In this document: piece after piece, positions 43,388 through 52,008 of the stretch
How positions within the stretch are numbered: position 1 is the first letter of the stretch
Layout: every line of letters starts with the position of its first letter
Origin: Brevundimonas sp.
Lineage (GTDB): Bacteria; Pseudomonadota; Alphaproteobacteria; Caulobacterales; Caulobacteraceae
Reading direction: 5' to 3'
NCBI RefSeq assembly: GCF_003248455.1
Contig: NZ_QFNM01000013.1
Coordinates: 1-64,000 of the forward strand
DNA: 64,000 nucleotides
Position numbers and translations under genes: made by a program
The notes under the pieces: model-generated
Databases searched by the model: none
Told to the model about the DNA's origin: nothing
The model's input: only the letters and a program-made list of their open reading frames with translations

Positions 43388-44370
43388 AACCTGTCAGCCG
43401 ACCCCTTCTCTATGCGGGTCTTGTCGTCCTGCTGCTGATCCTGTCGGGGGCCAGCCTGATCGCCGGCAAGGTCTGGGTGCCCTGGACCGCCTGGATGTCT
43501 CCAGACATCGACCCGCGCTGGGCCATCGTCTTTGAACTGCGTCTGCCGCGCACGATTCTGGGCGTCGCCGTCGGCGCGGCTCTGGGCCTGTCGGGCGCGG
43601 TGCTGCAGGGCTATACGCGCAACCCCCTGGCCGATCCCGGCGTGCTGGGCGTGTCGGCGATGGCGGCCCTGGGGGCGGTGCTGACCCTCTATTACGGGGT
43701 GACGGCCGTGGCGCCGTGGGCCCTGCCGGTCGCGGCGATCAGCGGCGCCCTGATCGGGGTGGGGGTGTTGATGGCCCTGTCCGGTTCGGCCTCCAGCCTG
43801 GTCACTTTCATCCTGGCCGGGGCGATCCTGAACATCCTGTCCAGCGCGGGCGTGTCCCTGGCCCTGTCGCTGGCGCCCAATCCCTGGGCGGTGAACGAGA
43901 TCGTCGACTGGCTGATGGGATCGCTGGCCGACCGCAGCTTCGAGGAGGTCAGGACGGCCCTGCCCTTCATCGTCGTCGGCTGCGGCCTGTTGCTGACCCT
44001 GGGCCGGGCGCTGGACGCCCTGACCCTGGGCGAGACGGGCGCGCGGTCGCTGGGCGTGTCCATGCCGCTGACCCGCTGGACCCTGGCCCTGGGCGTCGGG
44101 CTGGCGGCGGGGGCCAGCGTGGCGGTGACGGGCGTGATCGGCTTCGTCGGCCTGGTCACGCCGCATCTGCTGCGGCCGTTGGTCGGGGCGCGGCCGGGCG
44201 CGCTTCTTGTGCCCGGCACCCTGGGCGGGGCGGTCATCGTCCTGGCCGGCGACGTCCTGGTGCGCCTGACCCCGGCGGCGGGCGAGGTCAAGCTGGGCGT
44301 CGCCATGGCGGCCGTGGGCGCGCCCTTCTTCCTGGTCCTGTTGCTGCGTCTGAGGAGGACCGTCGCATGA
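43384..44370 (+). CDS. btuC: corrinoid ABC transporter permease
   Basis: A 328-residue FecCD/BtuC-type permease with about ten TM helices. Signature segments are FELRLPRTILGVAVGAALGL, QGYTRNPLADPGVLGVSAMA and IGFVGLVTPHLLRPLVG, the last being the coupling-helix region that contacts the ATPase. Start overlaps btuF by ATGA and the stop overlaps btuD by ATGA. Confidence 0.93.
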   Translation: MKPVSRPLLYAGLVVLLLILSGASLIAGKVWVPWTAWMSPDIDPRWAIVFELRLPRTILGVAVGAALGLSGAVLQGYTRNPLADPGVLGVSAMAALGAVLTLYYGVTAVAPWALPVAAISGALIGVGVLMALSGSASSLVTFILAGAILNILSSAGVSLALSLAPNPWAVNEIVDWLMGSLADRSFEEVRTALPFIVVGCGLLLTLGRALDALTLGETGARSLGVSMPLTRWTLALGVGLAAGASVAVTGVIGFVGLVTPHLLRPLVGARPGALLVPGTLGGAVIVLAGDVLVRLTPAAGEVKLGVAMAAVGAPFFLVLLLRLRRTVA

Positions 44371-45137
44371 GCGTCCTGGCCTGCCGGAACCTGTCGGTCG
44401 TCATCGGTCCGACCCGCATCCTGTCCGACGTCGCCCTGGACATCGCCGTGGGCCGGGTCACGGCCGTCGTCGGTCCCAATGGCGCGGGCAAGTCCACCCT
44501 GCTGTCCTGCCTGGCCGGGCTGCGCGCGCCGTCGTCCGGCGCGGTCGCCCTGGACGGCGAGGCCCTGGCGGCGATGAAGCCGCGCGCCCGCGCCCGCCGC
44601 ATCGCCTTCCTGCCCCAGACGCCCGAGATCGCCTGGTCGGTCGAGGCGCGCACCCTGGTCGAACTGGGCCGCACCCCCTTCGTCGGCGCGCGCGGCCAGA
44701 CGGCGGCCGACCGCGCCGCCGTCGATCGGGCCATGACCGCCGCCAACGTCTCGGCCTTCGAACGCCGGATCGTCGACACCCTGTCGGGGGGCGAGCGCGC
44801 CCGCGTCCTGATCGCCCGCGCCCTGGCCGGCGAGCCCGAATGGCTGTTGGCGGACGAACCGCTGACCGGCCTGGACCCGGCGCACCAGATCGACGCCGCC
44901 GCCCTGTTCCGCCGCCTGGCCGACGACGGGGCGGGCGTGGTCCTGACATTGCACGATCTCAGCCTGGCCCTGCGGCTGGCCGACCGGATCGTCGTCCTGG
45001 CCGAGGGCGGGGTGCTGGCCGACGATCCGCCCGAGACGGCCCTGACGCCCCAGGTGTTGCGCCGGGCCTATGGGGTGGAGGCGACCGTGGCCCAGGGCGC
45101 CGGCGGGCCGCTGATAGACGTCGTCCGCCGTGCTTAG
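44367..45137 (+). CDS. btuD: corrinoid ABC transporter ATP-binding protein
   Basis: A 256-residue ATPase of the BtuD/FecE type: Walker A GPNGAGKST (about residue 35), Q-loop in FLPQTPEIAWS, signature LSGGERARV, Walker B WLLADEPLTGLD and H-loop TLHDLS. With BtuC and BtuF it completes an inner-membrane importer that takes corrinoids delivered by BtuB. Its 3' end overlaps the GTG start of cobD by 8 bp. Confidence 0.93.
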   Translation: MSVLACRNLSVVIGPTRILSDVALDIAVGRVTAVVGPNGAGKSTLLSCLAGLRAPSSGAVALDGEALAAMKPRARARRIAFLPQTPEIAWSVEARTLVELGRTPFVGARGQTAADRAAVDRAMTAANVSAFERRIVDTLSGGERARVLIARALAGEPEWLLADEPLTGLDPAHQIDAAALFRRLADDGAGVVLTLHDLSLALRLADRIVVLAEGGVLADDPPETALTPQVLRRAYGVEATVAQGAGGPLIDVVRRA

Positions 45138-46062
45138 GCGCCGCGCCCGGCTGGCCCTGGCGGCCCTGGCCGGCGAGGCGGCCGTGGGCTATCCGCAAGC
45201 CCTGCACCGCGTCCTGCCGCATCCGGTGGTCGGCCTGGGCGCCCTGATCGACGCGGGCGAGCGGCGGTTGAACCGACCGGATCGTTTGCCGTCTGAACGC
45301 CGGATCGCGGGCGTGGCGACGGTTGCGGCCGCGGCCGGGGTCGCCGCCCTGGCCGGCCTTTTCGCCGCGCGCCTGCCCGGCCCGGCGCCGGTGCTGGCCG
45401 CCACCCTGGGCCTGGCCCAGCGCAGCCTCCACGACCATGTCGCCGCCGTCGCCTTGGCGCTGGAGGCGGACGATCTGGACGCCGCCCGCCTGGCCGTGGG
45501 CCGGATCGTCGGACGCGACACCGACGCCCTGGACGCCTCGGGCGTGGCCGCCGCCGCCATCGAGAGCCTGGCCGAAAGCTTCAACGACGGGGTGGTCGCC
45601 CCCGCCTTCTGGCTGGTCGTCGCGGGCCTGCCGGGCCTTTACGCCTACAAGGCCGTCAACACCGCCGACAGCCTGATCGGCCACAAGGAGCCGCGCTGGC
45701 GCGATTTCGGCTGGGCCGCCGCCCGGACCGACGATGTGATGAACCTGGCGCCCGCGCGTCTGGCCGGGGCGCTGATCGCGGCGGCGGGCGGACGGAGCGC
45801 GGGCTGGCGCGTCATGGCCCGCGACGCCCGTCGCCACGCCTCGCCCAACGCCGGCTGGCCCGAGGCGGCGATGGCGGGCGCGCTGGGGGTTCGTCTCGGC
45901 GGCCCGGTCGCCTATGACGGGGTCATGACCGAACGTCCGACCTTCGGCGAGGGCCCGGCGCCGACGCCCGGCGATCTGAGGCGCGCGCTGGACATCCATG
46001 TCCGCGCCTGCGGCCTGCTGTGGGCGGCGGTCGCCGTCGGGGGACGCGCATGGCGGCCCTGA
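45130..46062 (+). CDS. cobD: adenosylcobinamide-phosphate synthase
   Basis: A 310-residue membrane protein (CbiB in Salmonella) that attaches aminopropanol phosphate to adenosylcobyric acid. Conserved blocks: HPVVGLGALIDAGERRLNRP, VAAAAIESLAESFNDGVVAP, YKAVNTADSLIGHKEPRWRD and DARRHASPNAGWPEAAMAGA. The GTG start at 45130 overlaps btuD. Its end overlaps the cobQ start by 13 bp. Confidence 0.93.
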   Translation: MLRRRARLALAALAGEAAVGYPQALHRVLPHPVVGLGALIDAGERRLNRPDRLPSERRIAGVATVAAAAGVAALAGLFAARLPGPAPVLAATLGLAQRSLHDHVAAVALALEADDLDAARLAVGRIVGRDTDALDASGVAAAAIESLAESFNDGVVAPAFWLVVAGLPGLYAYKAVNTADSLIGHKEPRWRDFGWAAARTDDVMNLAPARLAGALIAAAGGRSAGWRVMARDARRHASPNAGWPEAAMAGALGVRLGGPVAYDGVMTERPTFGEGPAPTPGDLRRALDIHVRACGLLWAAVAVGGRAWRP

Positions 46063-47534
46063 TGATCCAGGGCTGCGGCTCGGACGTGGGCAAGTCGGTG
46101 CTGGTGGCGGGCCTGTGCCGCCTGTTCGCTGATCGCGGCTATGTCGTGCGTCCGTTCAAGCCCCAGAACATGAGCAACAACGCCGCCGTGACCGAACCCG
46201 ACGCGACAGGGCGGCGGGGCGAGATCGGTCGCGCCCAGGCGCTTCAGGCCGTCGCCTGCCGCACCCCCCCGACGGTCCACATGAATCCGGTCCTGCTGAA
46301 GCCCCAGAGCGATGTCGGCGCCCAGCTGGTCGTGCGGGGCCAGGTCGAGGCCAGCTATCCGGCCATGGCCTATCAGGCGCGAAAGGCCGCCCTGCTGGCG
46401 GTGGTGCTGGACAGTTTTCGTCGGCTCGAAGCCGAGGCCGATCTGGTCATCGTCGAGGGGGCGGGCAGTCCGGCCGAGATCAATCTGCGCGACGGCGACA
46501 TCGCCAACATGGGCTTCGCCTTGGCCGCCGGCGTGCCTGTCGTCCTGGTCGGGGACATCGACCGGGGCCATGTCATCGCCGCCCTGGTCGGCGCCCAGGC
46601 GGTGCTGGAGGCGGCGGACGCCGCGGCGATCAAGGGCTTCATCGTCAACAAGTTCCGCGGCGACCCCGCCCTGTTCGACGACGGACGGCGCTGGATCGAA
46701 ACCCGCACCGGCTGGCCCGACCTGGGCCTGGTCCCCTGGCTGGCGGCCGCGCGCCGCCTGCCGGCCGAGGATGCGGTGGTGCTGGACACGCCGGTCGGGG
46801 GCGGCGCGCCTCGGCTGAAGATCGCCGTCCCCGTCCTGCGCCACATCGCCAACTTCGACGATTTCGACCCGCTTCGGGCCGAACCGTCGGTCGATCTGAC
46901 CTATGTTCCGCCCGGAGCCCCGCTGCCCGGCGACGCCGACCTGATCGTCCTGCCGGGCTCCAAGGCGACCCTGTCGGACCTGGCCTTCGTGCGCGAGCAG
47001 GGCTGGGACATCGACATCGCGGCCCATGTGCGGCGCGGCGGCCGGGTGCTGGGCGTCTGCGGCGGGTTCCAGATGCTGGGCCGCAGCGTCGCCGATCCCG
47101 ACGGGATCGAGGGTCCGCCCGGATCGACGCCGGGCCTGGGCCTTCTGGCCATCGACACCGTCCTGACCGGGGACAAGGTGCTGGCGCCGTGTCGCGGCCT
47201 CACGCCCGGCGGCGCGGCTTACGAAGGCTTCGAGATGCATATGGGACGCACGACCGGGCCGGGGCTGGCGCGGCCCTGGCTGCGGCGGTCGGACGGGACG
47301 GGCGAGGGGGCGATCTCGGCCGACGGCCGCGTGTTCGGCGCCTATGTCCATCGGCTGTTCGACAGCGGTCCGGCCCGCGCCGATCTTCTGTCCGGCCTGG
47401 GCGCGGCCTCTACGGCGCTGGATCACCGGCTGCAGGTCGACCAGGCCCTGGACGAGATCGCCGCCGTTCTGGAAACCCATCTGGACGTGGCGGCCCTGGC
47501 GCGGCTGGCGGGCCTTGGAGAGTTGCGATCATGA
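46050..47534 (+). CDS. cobQ: cobyric acid synthase
   Basis: A 494-residue glutamine-dependent amidase acting on adenosylcobyrinic acid a,c-diamide. The N-terminal dethiobiotin-synthetase-like domain has GCGSDVGKSVLVAGLCRLF and PQNMSNNAAVT. The C-terminal glutaminase domain has VLGVCGGFQMLGR with the nucleophile Cys and a His in AYVHRLFD. ATG 46050 is chosen because the previous ten residues are not family-like. Presence of CobQ suggests the cell can handle cobyrinate-level intermediates, although the corrin-ring genes are not in the window. Confidence 0.95.
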   Translation: MAALMIQGCGSDVGKSVLVAGLCRLFADRGYVVRPFKPQNMSNNAAVTEPDATGRRGEIGRAQALQAVACRTPPTVHMNPVLLKPQSDVGAQLVVRGQVEASYPAMAYQARKAALLAVVLDSFRRLEAEADLVIVEGAGSPAEINLRDGDIANMGFALAAGVPVVLVGDIDRGHVIAALVGAQAVLEAADAAAIKGFIVNKFRGDPALFDDGRRWIETRTGWPDLGLVPWLAAARRLPAEDAVVLDTPVGGGAPRLKIAVPVLRHIANFDDFDPLRAEPSVDLTYVPPGAPLPGDADLIVLPGSKATLSDLAFVREQGWDIDIAAHVRRGGRVLGVCGGFQMLGRSVADPDGIEGPPGSTPGLGLLAIDTVLTGDKVLAPCRGLTPGGAAYEGFEMHMGRTTGPGLARPWLRRSDGTGEGAISADGRVFGAYVHRLFDSGPARADLLSGLGAASTALDHRLQVDQALDEIAAVLETHLDVAALARLAGLGELRS

Positions 47535-48541
47535 GCGAGCCTTTCCCGACCGAAGCGGCCGTGCGCGCCGGGCTGGACGCCCAGGCCCGCCCGCCGGGTT
47601 CGTTGGGCCGGATCGAGGATCTGGCCGTCGAGCTGGCCCTGATCCAGCGCACCGCCACGCCCCGCGCCGATCGGATCGCCCTGCTGATCTTCGCCGGCGA
47701 TCATGGCCTGACCCAGGACGGCGTCTCCGCCTATCCGGCCGACGTCACCCCGGCGATGGTCGCCACCTTCCTGGCCGGGCGGGCCACGGCCAACGCCTTC
47801 GCCCGCGCCGTGGGCGTCGAGACGACCGTGATCGACGCCGGGGTCGCCGCCGACCTGTCCCATCCCGCCCTGGTCGACGCCAAGACGGGCCGGGGCACGA
47901 AAAACGCCGCCCGCGAGCCGGCCATGACCCCGGATCAGGCGCGCCTGGCCCTGGCGCGGGGCGCCGAGCAGGCCAGGGCCGCCCTGGATCGCGGCGCCGA
48001 CATCCTTGCGCTGGGCGAGATGGGCATCGGCTCCACCGCCTCGGCCGCCCTGCTGATGCACCGGCTGGCGCCCGCGCCGCTGGACGACTGCGTCGGGGTC
48101 GGCACGGGCCACGATGCGGCGGGGTTGGCGCACAAGCGGGCGGTGCTGGCGCGGGCCGCCGGACGCTCCGACGCGACCGAACCGCTGGAGGTGCTGCGCC
48201 AGTTCGGCGGCTATGAGATCGCCATGATGGCCGGCGCCATACATGGCGCGGCGGATCGCAATGCGCCGGTGATCGTGGACGGTTTCATCTGCACCGCCGC
48301 CGCCCTGGTCGCCGTGCGCCTGAGGCCCGAGACGCGCCGCGTCTGCCTGTTCGCCCACCGTTCCGCCGAGGCGGGCCACGGCCGGATGCTCCAGGCGCTG
48401 GACGCCCGGCCGCTGCTGGACCTGAACCTGCGGCTGGGCGAGGGAACCGGCGCCCTTCTGGCCGCGCCCTTGGTCCGCGCCGCCGCCGCCCTGTTGTCCG
48501 ATGTCGCCAGCCTGGACGACGTCATGGCCGGCCGTCTCTGA
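47531..48541 (+). CDS. cobT: nicotinate-nucleotide-dimethylbenzimidazole phosphoribosyltransferase
   Basis: A 336-residue enzyme that activates the lower-ligand base to alpha-ribazole 5'-phosphate. Family motifs: ARPPGSLGRIEDLAVELALI, IFAGDHGLTQDGVSAYPADV, LGEMGIGSTASAALL and the C-terminal LDLNLRLGEGTGALLA with the catalytic Glu. Start overlaps cobQ by ATGA. Its product needs later dephosphorylation, relevant to the phosphatase gene at 49310. Confidence 0.95.
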   Translation: MSEPFPTEAAVRAGLDAQARPPGSLGRIEDLAVELALIQRTATPRADRIALLIFAGDHGLTQDGVSAYPADVTPAMVATFLAGRATANAFARAVGVETTVIDAGVAADLSHPALVDAKTGRGTKNAAREPAMTPDQARLALARGAEQARAALDRGADILALGEMGIGSTASAALLMHRLAPAPLDDCVGVGTGHDAAGLAHKRAVLARAAGRSDATEPLEVLRQFGGYEIAMMAGAIHGAADRNAPVIVDGFICTAAALVAVRLRPETRRVCLFAHRSAEAGHGRMLQALDARPLLDLNLRLGEGTGALLAAPLVRAAAALLSDVASLDDVMAGRL

Positions 48542-48542
48542 C

Positions 48543-49313
48543 GTGGCGCGCCAGATCGCCCTGTTCCTGACGGCCCTCCAGTTCCTGACGCGCATCCCCG
48601 TGCCGGCGATCCCGGGGTTCCAGCCCGACTGGACCGCCCGTTCGGCCCGTTATTTCCCCGTCGTCGGGGCCCTGGTCGGCGCAGTATCGGCGGCGGTTCT
48701 GGCCGGGGCGTCCCAGCTCTGGTCGGGCCCGGTTCCCGCCGTCCTGGCCGTCGCCGCCGCTATCGCCCTGACCGGGGCCTTTCACGAGGACGGGCTGGCG
48801 GACAGCGCCGACGGCCTGGGCGGCGGCCAGACCCCGGCGCGACGGCTGGAGATCATGAAGGACAGCCGCATCGGCACCTTCGGCGCCCTGGCCCTGATCC
48901 TGTCGGTGGCGCTGAGGATCGGCGCGCTCCAGGCGATGGCGCACGCCCTCCCGCTCGCGGTCGCAGCCCTGATCGGCGCCAATGGGGGCGGGCGCGGCGC
49001 GGCGGTCCTGATCATGGGGCTGGCGCCCTACGCCGGCGACCGCGACCGGACCAAGGTCAAGCCGACAGCCGACGGCGTGACGGGCCGCGAGACCTTCGTC
49101 GCCCTGGCCTTCGCCGCCCTGGCGGTCGCGCCCTTGGCCTTGGCCGCTCCGGGCGCCGCGATGGCCGCCGTGATCGCCGGCGCCGCCGGCGCCGCCTTCG
49201 TCGCCCTTCTGGCGCGCAGGCTGATCGGCGGCTGGGTCGGCGATGTGCTGGGCGCGGCCGAACAGGCGTTCGAGATCGGCTTTCTCTTGGCCTTGGCGGC
49301 GGTCCTGGCGTGA
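48543..49313 (+). CDS. cobS: adenosylcobinamide-GDP ribazoletransferase
   Basis: A 256-residue membrane enzyme (CobV in Pseudomonas) joining adenosylcobinamide-GDP with alpha-ribazole or its phosphate. The diagnostic acidic motif AFHEDGLADSADGLGGG is complete, followed by MKDSRIGTFGALALI. About six hydrophobic segments follow. GTG 48543 is two bases after the cobT stop. The stop overlaps the next gene by GTGA. Confidence 0.93.
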   Translation: MARQIALFLTALQFLTRIPVPAIPGFQPDWTARSARYFPVVGALVGAVSAAVLAGASQLWSGPVPAVLAVAAAIALTGAFHEDGLADSADGLGGGQTPARRLEIMKDSRIGTFGALALILSVALRIGALQAMAHALPLAVAALIGANGGGRGAAVLIMGLAPYAGDRDRTKVKPTADGVTGRETFVALAFAALAVAPLALAAPGAAMAAVIAGAAGAAFVALLARRLIGGWVGDVLGAAEQAFEIGFLLALAAVLA

Positions 49314-49825
49314 GGATCGTCGTCGCCCCCCTGCACGAGGTCGAGGCGGCGATCCGCCGGTGGCGGCCCTCGCATCTGGTCAGCCTGGGGTCGCCGGGGG
49401 CCGAGGCCTTTCCGGCGCCATCCGGCGTGTCGCGCCTGGCCCTGACCTTTCACGACATCGTCGAACCGCGCGAGGGGCTGCAGGCCGTCACGCCGGGCCA
49501 GGTCGCGGACCTTCTGGACTTCGCCGCCGCCTGGCCGGGTCAGGCGCCCCTGCTGATCCACTGCTGGGCGGGGGTCAGCCGTTCCCCCGCCGCCGCCTAC
49601 GCCGTCGGCTGCGCGGTCGAGGGGCCGCCCGCCGCTTCGGTCCTGGCCGCCCGCCTGCGCGCCGCCGCCCCTTTCGCCACCCCCAATGCGCGGCTGGTCG
49701 CCCTGGCCGACGACCGGCTGGGCGGCGGCGGCGCCCTGACCCGCGCCATTGGAGACATCGGCCGGGGCGCGGAGACCGCGACCGGCGCGACCTTCGTCCT
49801 CGAGCTTTCCGCCAACCGCCGCTGA
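49310..49825 (+). CDS. CX5R tyrosine/dual-specificity-type phosphatase
   Basis: A 171-residue cytosolic protein with a classical PTP loop HCWAGVSRS (C85 to R91) and an upstream LTFHDIVEP whose D49 is placed like the general acid of dual-specificity phosphatases. It is the last gene of the cobalamin series and overlaps cobS by GTGA, so it is expressed with it. No standard CobC/CobZ phosphatase for alpha-ribazole-P or adenosylcobalamin-P is present in the operon. I therefore infer it may fill that step; a protein-phosphatase role is the alternative. Confidence 0.75.
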   Translation: MRIVVAPLHEVEAAIRRWRPSHLVSLGSPGAEAFPAPSGVSRLALTFHDIVEPREGLQAVTPGQVADLLDFAAAWPGQAPLLIHCWAGVSRSPAAAYAVGCAVEGPPAASVLAARLRAAAPFATPNARLVALADDRLGGGGALTRAIGDIGRGAETATGATFVLELSANRR

Positions 49826-49896
49826 GGCCGCCTTCGGCGGATACGATCTCTTAACCGCGCAGGAATACAACCAATACGAGTATTGACGAGGTTGGC

Positions 49897-50325
49897 ATGA
49901 CGCGGCGCGGTCCCATCTCATGCGATAGGCTCAGGACGCGAGAGGGGGCGGCGGCGGTCGAGTTCGCCCTGGTCGGGCCGATCCTGATCCTGCTTCTGAT
50001 CGGCATCGTCGTCTATGGCGGCTGGTTCCTGACGGCCCAGACGGTCCAGGCCGTGGCGTCGGAAGGCGCCCGCGCCGCCATCGGGGGACTTGACGCCGCC
50101 GAGCGCGAGACCCTGGCGCGCGGCGAGGTCGCGACCGCCGTGCGCGGCGTGGCCCTGGACCCCCGGCGGACAAGCGTCCAGGTCGCCGAGGAGGCCGGTC
50201 GCCTGCGCATCGTCGTCGCCTATGACGCCAGCGACAGTCCCCTGATGCTGATGGGCGGAATGCTGCCCCGCCCGCCGGCGGTCATCCGCCGCGCGGCCGT
50301 GGTCCAGGTCGGCGATCCGTCGTGA
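49897..50325 (+). CDS. TadE-family pilus assembly protein
   Basis: A 142-residue single-pass protein with the TadE motif EGAAAVEFALVGPILILLLI (about residues 16-35) followed by a short extracytoplasmic domain. TadE-like pseudopilins are processed by TadV and support Flp-type pili. It shares a GTGA overlap with the TadG-like gene. The remaining tad/cpa genes are not in this window, so this may be a satellite pair. It begins about 70 bp after the phosphatase stop, where a weak hairpin (CCGCC/GGCGG) occurs. Confidence 0.8.
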   Translation: MTRRGPISCDRLRTREGAAAVEFALVGPILILLLIGIVVYGGWFLTAQTVQAVASEGARAAIGGLDAAERETLARGEVATAVRGVALDPRRTSVQVAEEAGRLRIVVAYDASDSPLMLMGGMLPRPPAVIRRAAVVQVGDPS

Positions 50326-52001
50326 TCCGCGGCGCCGCCCGGCTTCGCCTGGTCCGCTTCCGTCGGGATCGGGGCGGCGCGGTCGCGGTGATGGCCGCCG
50401 TGGCGGGCGGGCTTCTGTGCCTGTTCACCGCCGCCGTGGTCGACCTGGGCGTCCTGGCGCTGCATACGCGCCGGGTCCAGGGCGCAGCCGATCTGGCGGC
50501 CCTGTCGGCGGCGCGGGTCCTGGAGCGGGGCGAGGCGCCGGCCCGCAGCGCCGCCGATGGAACGGTCCAGGCCAATGTCTCGCCCGAGGCGGTGGTCGCC
50601 GTCTCCACCGTGCTGGGCGTCTACAGGCCCGACCCCGGGATCCCGCGCAACCAGCGCTTCCAGCCCGGCGGGTCCGCAAACGCCGCGCGGGTCGAGGTGG
50701 CCAGTCCCGCGCCCCTGTTCTTCGCTCCCCTCCTTCTGGGGCGGGATCGGGTCGTCGTCGTACGCCGCGCCGTCGCCGCGCGCGTCGGCGGCGCCCCGCC
50801 CAAGGCCATGATCTCCATCGGCTCGCGTCTGGCGCGGCTGGACGGCGGCCTGGTCAATCAGCTGCTGGGCGCCCTGACCGGCTCCAAGGTGTCGCTCAGC
50901 CTGATGGACTATCGGCGGCTGATCGACCTGGACGTCAATCTGCTGGGCTTCACCGACGCCCTGGCCGTCGATCTGGGGGTCGAGGTCGGCGACTACGACC
51001 GGCTGCTGGCGACCCAGGTCGATGCGGGCCGGGCCTTGAAGGTTCTGGAGGCGCTGGCCGGCGGGAAGGACGGCGGGGCGCTGGGGCGGCTGGCCTCGGC
51101 CTCGGCGGGGGTCGAGGTGAAGCTGGGCGATCTGATCGGCGCGGATGTTCAGGCGCCCGACGGCCTGCGCCAGGGGCTGGACGCCTCGGTCTCGGCCCTG
51201 GACCTGGTCATGGCCCTGCTGGAGGTCGGCGCCGGGCCGCGCCAGATCGCCCTGGACCTTGGCGTGCCGGCGGGCCTGGCGGACCTGAAGACCACCCTGG
51301 CCATCGGCGAACGCCCGAACCGTTCGCCCTGGCTGACGGTCACGGCGGACGGCCGGCCCGTGATCCGCACGGCCCAGGCGCGCCTCTATGTCCGTGCACG
51401 GACGGCCCAGTCCCTGTCGGGCCTCGCGCGCGTCGAACTGCCCATCCTGATCGACCTCGCCGCGTCGGAGGCTCGGCTGAAATCCCTGTCCTGCGATCCG
51501 GCGCGGTCGGTCGAGGTCGATGTGCGGCCGGGCCTGGCGCGCGCCTCCATCGGCGTGGTGGAGGAGGCGCGGCTGCACGACTTCAAGACCGCGCTGGTCC
51601 CGCGTCAGGCGACCCTTCTGTCGGTGCTGGGCCTGGTCTCGGTCGCCGCCAAGGCCGACATCGAGGTCGCCGACGCCGGTTTTCGGCCCCTGCGGTTCGA
51701 TGCGGCCGACATCCAGGCGCAGCAGATCAAGACCATGACGTCGCGCGGCCTGGTCGGCGGCCTGGTCGCCAGCCTGCTCCAGCGGCTGGAGGTGACGGTG
51801 AACGTGATCGGCCTCGGCCTGGGTCTGGGCGACCTGACCAAGGCCCTGGGCTTGCTGCTGACGCCGCTGGGGCCCGTGCTGGACGGGGTGCTGAACCCCG
51901 TCCTCGACCTGCTCGGGCTGAAGCTGGGCGAGGCGGACGTCGCCGTCCATGGTCTGTCCTGCCCGGACCAGCAGCGCGCCACGCCGCGCCTGGTCGGCTG
52001 A
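50322..52001 (+). CDS. TadG-like pilus-associated protein
   Basis: A 559-residue protein starting with GTG. Its N terminus has the Tad-type RDRGGAVAVMAAVAGGLLCL TM segment and ALHTRRVQGAADLAALSAAR, typical of TadG/DUF2134 proteins. No von Willebrand A domain is evident. The last 150 residues are rich in Leu/Gly/Val (GLGLGLGDLTKALGLLLTPL) and suggest an amphipathic or membrane-associated region. It is coupled to the TadE gene. Extracytoplasmic; role in pilus or surface assembly is inferred from family. Confidence 0.7.
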   Translation: MIRGAARLRLVRFRRDRGGAVAVMAAVAGGLLCLFTAAVVDLGVLALHTRRVQGAADLAALSAARVLERGEAPARSAADGTVQANVSPEAVVAVSTVLGVYRPDPGIPRNQRFQPGGSANAARVEVASPAPLFFAPLLLGRDRVVVVRRAVAARVGGAPPKAMISIGSRLARLDGGLVNQLLGALTGSKVSLSLMDYRRLIDLDVNLLGFTDALAVDLGVEVGDYDRLLATQVDAGRALKVLEALAGGKDGGALGRLASASAGVEVKLGDLIGADVQAPDGLRQGLDASVSALDLVMALLEVGAGPRQIALDLGVPAGLADLKTTLAIGERPNRSPWLTVTADGRPVIRTAQARLYVRARTAQSLSGLARVELPILIDLAASEARLKSLSCDPARSVEVDVRPGLARASIGVVEEARLHDFKTALVPRQATLLSVLGLVSVAAKADIEVADAGFRPLRFDAADIQAQQIKTMTSRGLVGGLVASLLQRLEVTVNVIGLGLGLGDLTKALGLLLTPLGPVLDGVLNPVLDLLGLKLGEADVAVHGLSCPDQQRATPRLVG

Positions 52002-52008
52002 GGCGGAT

